Shown here piece by piece: positions 32,115 through 33,761 of a stretch of 33,761 nt of DNA. Below the pieces are notes generated by a model. It had not been told where the DNA came from. It did not search any database and saw nothing but the letters and a program-made list of their open reading frames with translations. The DNA is from an uncultured Aureimonas sp. (lineage in GTDB: Bacteria; Pseudomonadota; Alphaproteobacteria; Rhizobiales; Rhizobiaceae), in assembly GCF_913775355.1 (NCBI RefSeq), contig NZ_CAJYIU010000044.1, positions 1 to 33,761 of the forward strand, read 5' to 3'. Positions within the stretch are counted from its first letter, which is position 1. The number at the start of each line of letters is the position of its first letter. Position numbers and translations under genes: made by a program.

Positions 32115-33119
32115 TTGGCAACAATCCGAGACGTCGCAAAAGTGGCTGGGGTTTCTACGGCAACCGTGTCAGCGGTGGTCAACGATACTGCCTATGTCAG
32201 TCCCTCGTTGCGGGCCCGCGTTCTGGCTGCAATCGGCGACCTCGACTACGCCCCGATGTCGGCCGCCCGCAATCTGAAGCGCGGCCGCAGCCAGCTGATT
32301 GCGTTGGCCGTATCGGATTTGAGCAATCCGTTCTTCGCCCGCATTGTCTGCGCCGCCGAGGCGGCGGTGGCCGACTGGGGTTACTCGCTGGTTCTCTTCA
32401 ACAGCGATGAGAAGCCGGAGAACGAGCGGCGGATTCTCGCTCGGGTTCGTGCCCTGTCGTGCGACGGGCTCATGCTGGTTCCGATCGATGCGAGCCTGCG
32501 CCTCGATGGCCGCGATGGGGAAGGCGGCCGGATCCCGACCGTTCTCTTCGGGCGACGCGTTGCGGACGATCGCTGTGACACTGTCACGATCGATAATGTC
32601 TCGGCGGCTCGGCAGGTCGCCAACTACCTCTTGGATCTTGGTCACCGCCGCATCGCGACGATCACCGGACCGCTTCATCTGACCACTGGGCGAGGGCGTC
32701 TCGACGGTCTCCTAGAAGGAATGGCGGCACGGGGTCTGGAGCCTGAGCCTTCGCATATCCGCAACGGAGCGTTCCGAGAGGACGTCGCATATTCGGTGGC
32801 TCGAGAGCTGCTGACGAGCGCTGACCGTCCCACCGCGATCTATGTCGCCAACGGCGTCATGGCGCTCGGTGTCATGCGGGCGCTCGCAGACCTTGGACTG
32901 TCGTGCCCGAACGACGTGTCCATCGCGTCCACCGACACCATTCCGGGCATCGGCGGACTGCGCCCGCGCCTGACGCGAACGGAGCATCCGATTTCGGACA
33001 TGACCAACGAAGCGCTGCGGCTGCTTGTCGACCGTATCGAGCGGGGGACCGCCGCAGATCCTCGGAATGTCGTGTTCCAGCCTGCCCTGATACTCGGAGA
33101 AAGTTGTAGACCGGTTTGA
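32115..33119 (+). CDS. LacI-family transcriptional regulator
   Basis: This 334-residue repressor-type protein has the HTH at 1-25 (ATIRDVAKVAGVSTATVSAV), hinge helix RNLKRGRSQ near 55 and a periplasmic-binding-protein-like effector domain: LIALAVSDLSNPFFARIVCA, GLMLVPIDASLR, VTIDNVSAARQVANYLLDLG, DVSIASTDTIPGIGGLRPRL. The start is TTG at 32115, because the conserved domain begins there and GGGG lies 5 bases before; the ATG at 32111 is out of frame. It is divergent from the CUT2/lactonase operon and probably represses it until the sugar or lactone is present. Confidence 0.94.
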   Translation: MATIRDVAKVAGVSTATVSAVVNDTAYVSPSLRARVLAAIGDLDYAPMSAARNLKRGRSQLIALAVSDLSNPFFARIVCAAEAAVADWGYSLVLFNSDEKPENERRILARVRALSCDGLMLVPIDASLRLDGRDGEGGRIPTVLFGRRVADDRCDTVTIDNVSAARQVANYLLDLGHRRIATITGPLHLTTGRGRLDGLLEGMAARGLEPEPSHIRNGAFREDVAYSVARELLTSADRPTAIYVANGVMALGVMRALADLGLSCPNDVSIASTDTIPGIGGLRPRLTRTEHPISDMTNEALRLLVDRIERGTAADPRNVVFQPALILGESCRPV

Positions 33120-33342
33120 GCTGTATCGAGCCGTTATACGTCTGCGCATGGATCTTCGGGGCAAATATTCATCGTCCGACCTACAGAGTGGTTGGTCCGC
33201 CTTCGGCCCGCAGATGTCGCTCTACTGGCATGTTGGCCCGTAGAATGCCCTAGGTTGCGTGGCGGTGATATTTCCTTCCGAACGACGTGAAATGGAAATC
33301 ACGACTGAGTATGACGCACCGGCACATGTGGCCGTTCTGTTT

Positions 33343-33643
33343 TCACTCGTCGCTGAGCTGTTGGAGTTCCGCCAAACCGATGCGACCTTCGAGATAATCG
33401 GACTGCGCCTGCAGCGCGCTCGATGACGCCACCCAGCCGTGCACGATTGCCCGCAACTTAAACTCCCGCACGACGGCACTTCGGTCCGGCTCGCCTACCG
33501 CCTGCAGAAAACTGACATCAGGGCCATCGATAACCGCGGCCGTCAGAATGCCCGATTGGAACGCACCGGTATCGATAGAAATGCGATTCACAGTCACAAC
33601 GGGCAGATCGCCGATGATCGTATGCCCGTGCACCCTGGTAGCG
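33343..33643 (-). pseudogene. 3' part of a PP2A-like metallophosphatase gene
   Basis: The minus-strand frame reads TRVHGHTIIGDLPVVTVNRI, SIDTGAFQSGILTAAVIDGP and VSFLQAVG. These are the last metal-binding His motif (VHGHT) and the NRIxIDTGAF motif of serine/threonine-type phosphoesterases of about 220-250 residues. Only the last 95 or so residues remain. Upstream of VHGHT the sequence changes abruptly into an IS110-type transposase on the other strand. The N-terminal catalytic GDxHG and GNHD motifs are absent from the window. Confidence 0.75.
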
Positions 33644-33761
33644 ATCGACATGTCGAAGCATCGGCAGGAGATCCTGATCGAGCGACCGGAGGGCGGCCGC
33701 CGACGCCGCATGACCGTGATGGCAGCCAAGCCCGACTACGACCGGCTGGTGGACGATCTCA
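33638..33761 (+). mobile_element. IS110-family transposase, 5' part (runs off right edge)
   Basis: The plus-strand frame reads VAIDMSKHRQEILIERPEGG and then RRRRMTVMAAKPDYDRLVDD up to the edge. It is the N-terminus of DEDD-type IS110 transposases, where the conserved Asp of xAIDxxKxxxExxI is the first catalytic residue. The frame is open back to an ATG at 33614 (MIVCPCTLVAIDM), but that part overlaps the phosphatase remnant. The start is therefore uncertain: ATG at 33614 or 33650. The closeness of catalytic Asp to the junction suggests the transposase lost its normal leader. Confidence 0.7.

Noticed and set aside
1-33761. CRISPR arrays, tRNA or rRNA genes, replication origins
   Set aside because: No regularly spaced repeats, no cloverleaf-like or rRNA sequence and no replication genes were recognised.

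Overview
This window looks like a piece of a high-GC alphaproteobacterial genome, most likely Hyphomicrobiales. That call is inferred from codon bias, from the mix of ABC transporters, GntR/LacI/SorC regulators and methyl-accepting chemotaxis proteins, and from the insertion-sequence families. No rRNA, tRNA, CRISPR array or replication gene was seen. It reads as an accessory nutrient-scavenging region: three independent solute-import and catabolism loci, each with its own regulator, separated by relics of at least three insertion-sequence families.

Layout. (1) 1-2832: a periplasmic molybdopterin-domain protein overlaps a membrane histidine kinase that runs off the left edge; a small XRE regulator follows. 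(2) 3079-3348: a decayed IS21-family istB relic. (3) 3351-12860, minus strand: a ten-gene catabolic operon in transcription order AA_synth (DUF1185), alpha/beta hydrolase, flavin reductase fused to a degenerate Nudix domain, luciferase-like monooxygenase, aldehyde dehydrogenase, a polyamine-type ABC importer (binding protein, two permeases, ATPase) and a GntR/FCD regulator. A second aldehyde dehydrogenase is divergent at 12974-14434. The shared 113-base intergenic region holds two face-to-face promoter candidates, with inverted repeats lying over them. (4) 14622-19019: a LysE-type exporter, a chemoreceptor with a C-terminal CheR-tether motif, and a frameshifted oxidoreductase pseudogene. (5) 19020-26499: a CUT2-type sugar ABC importer whose operon carries a beta-keto-acid cleavage enzyme (BKACE/DUF849) with non-canonical active-site residues, plus a divergent SorC-type regulator. 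Stem-loops punctuate the gene borders. (6) 26733-27573: an IS5-family element inserted exactly in the stop codon of the next gene. (7) 27573-33119: a second CUT2 importer with a metallo-beta-lactamase-fold lactonase-like enzyme, under a divergent LacI regulator. (8) 33343-33761: a metallophosphatase gene cut by an IS110-type transposase fragment at the right edge.

How the genes may work together (inference). Locus 3 would import a small charged or zwitterionic nitrogen compound, oxidise it with a two-component FMN monooxygenase, hydrolyse the product, and pass aldehydes through two dehydrogenases. Locus 5 would import a sugar-like or polyol-like compound whose breakdown gives a beta-keto acid. 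Locus 7 would import a sugar or lactone and open a lactone ring. The exact substrates cannot be read from the sequence. The best candidates for undescribed biology are the substrate of the ten-gene operon with its pseudo-Nudix flavin reductase, and the pairing of a variant BKACE with a CUT2 transporter and SorC regulator.
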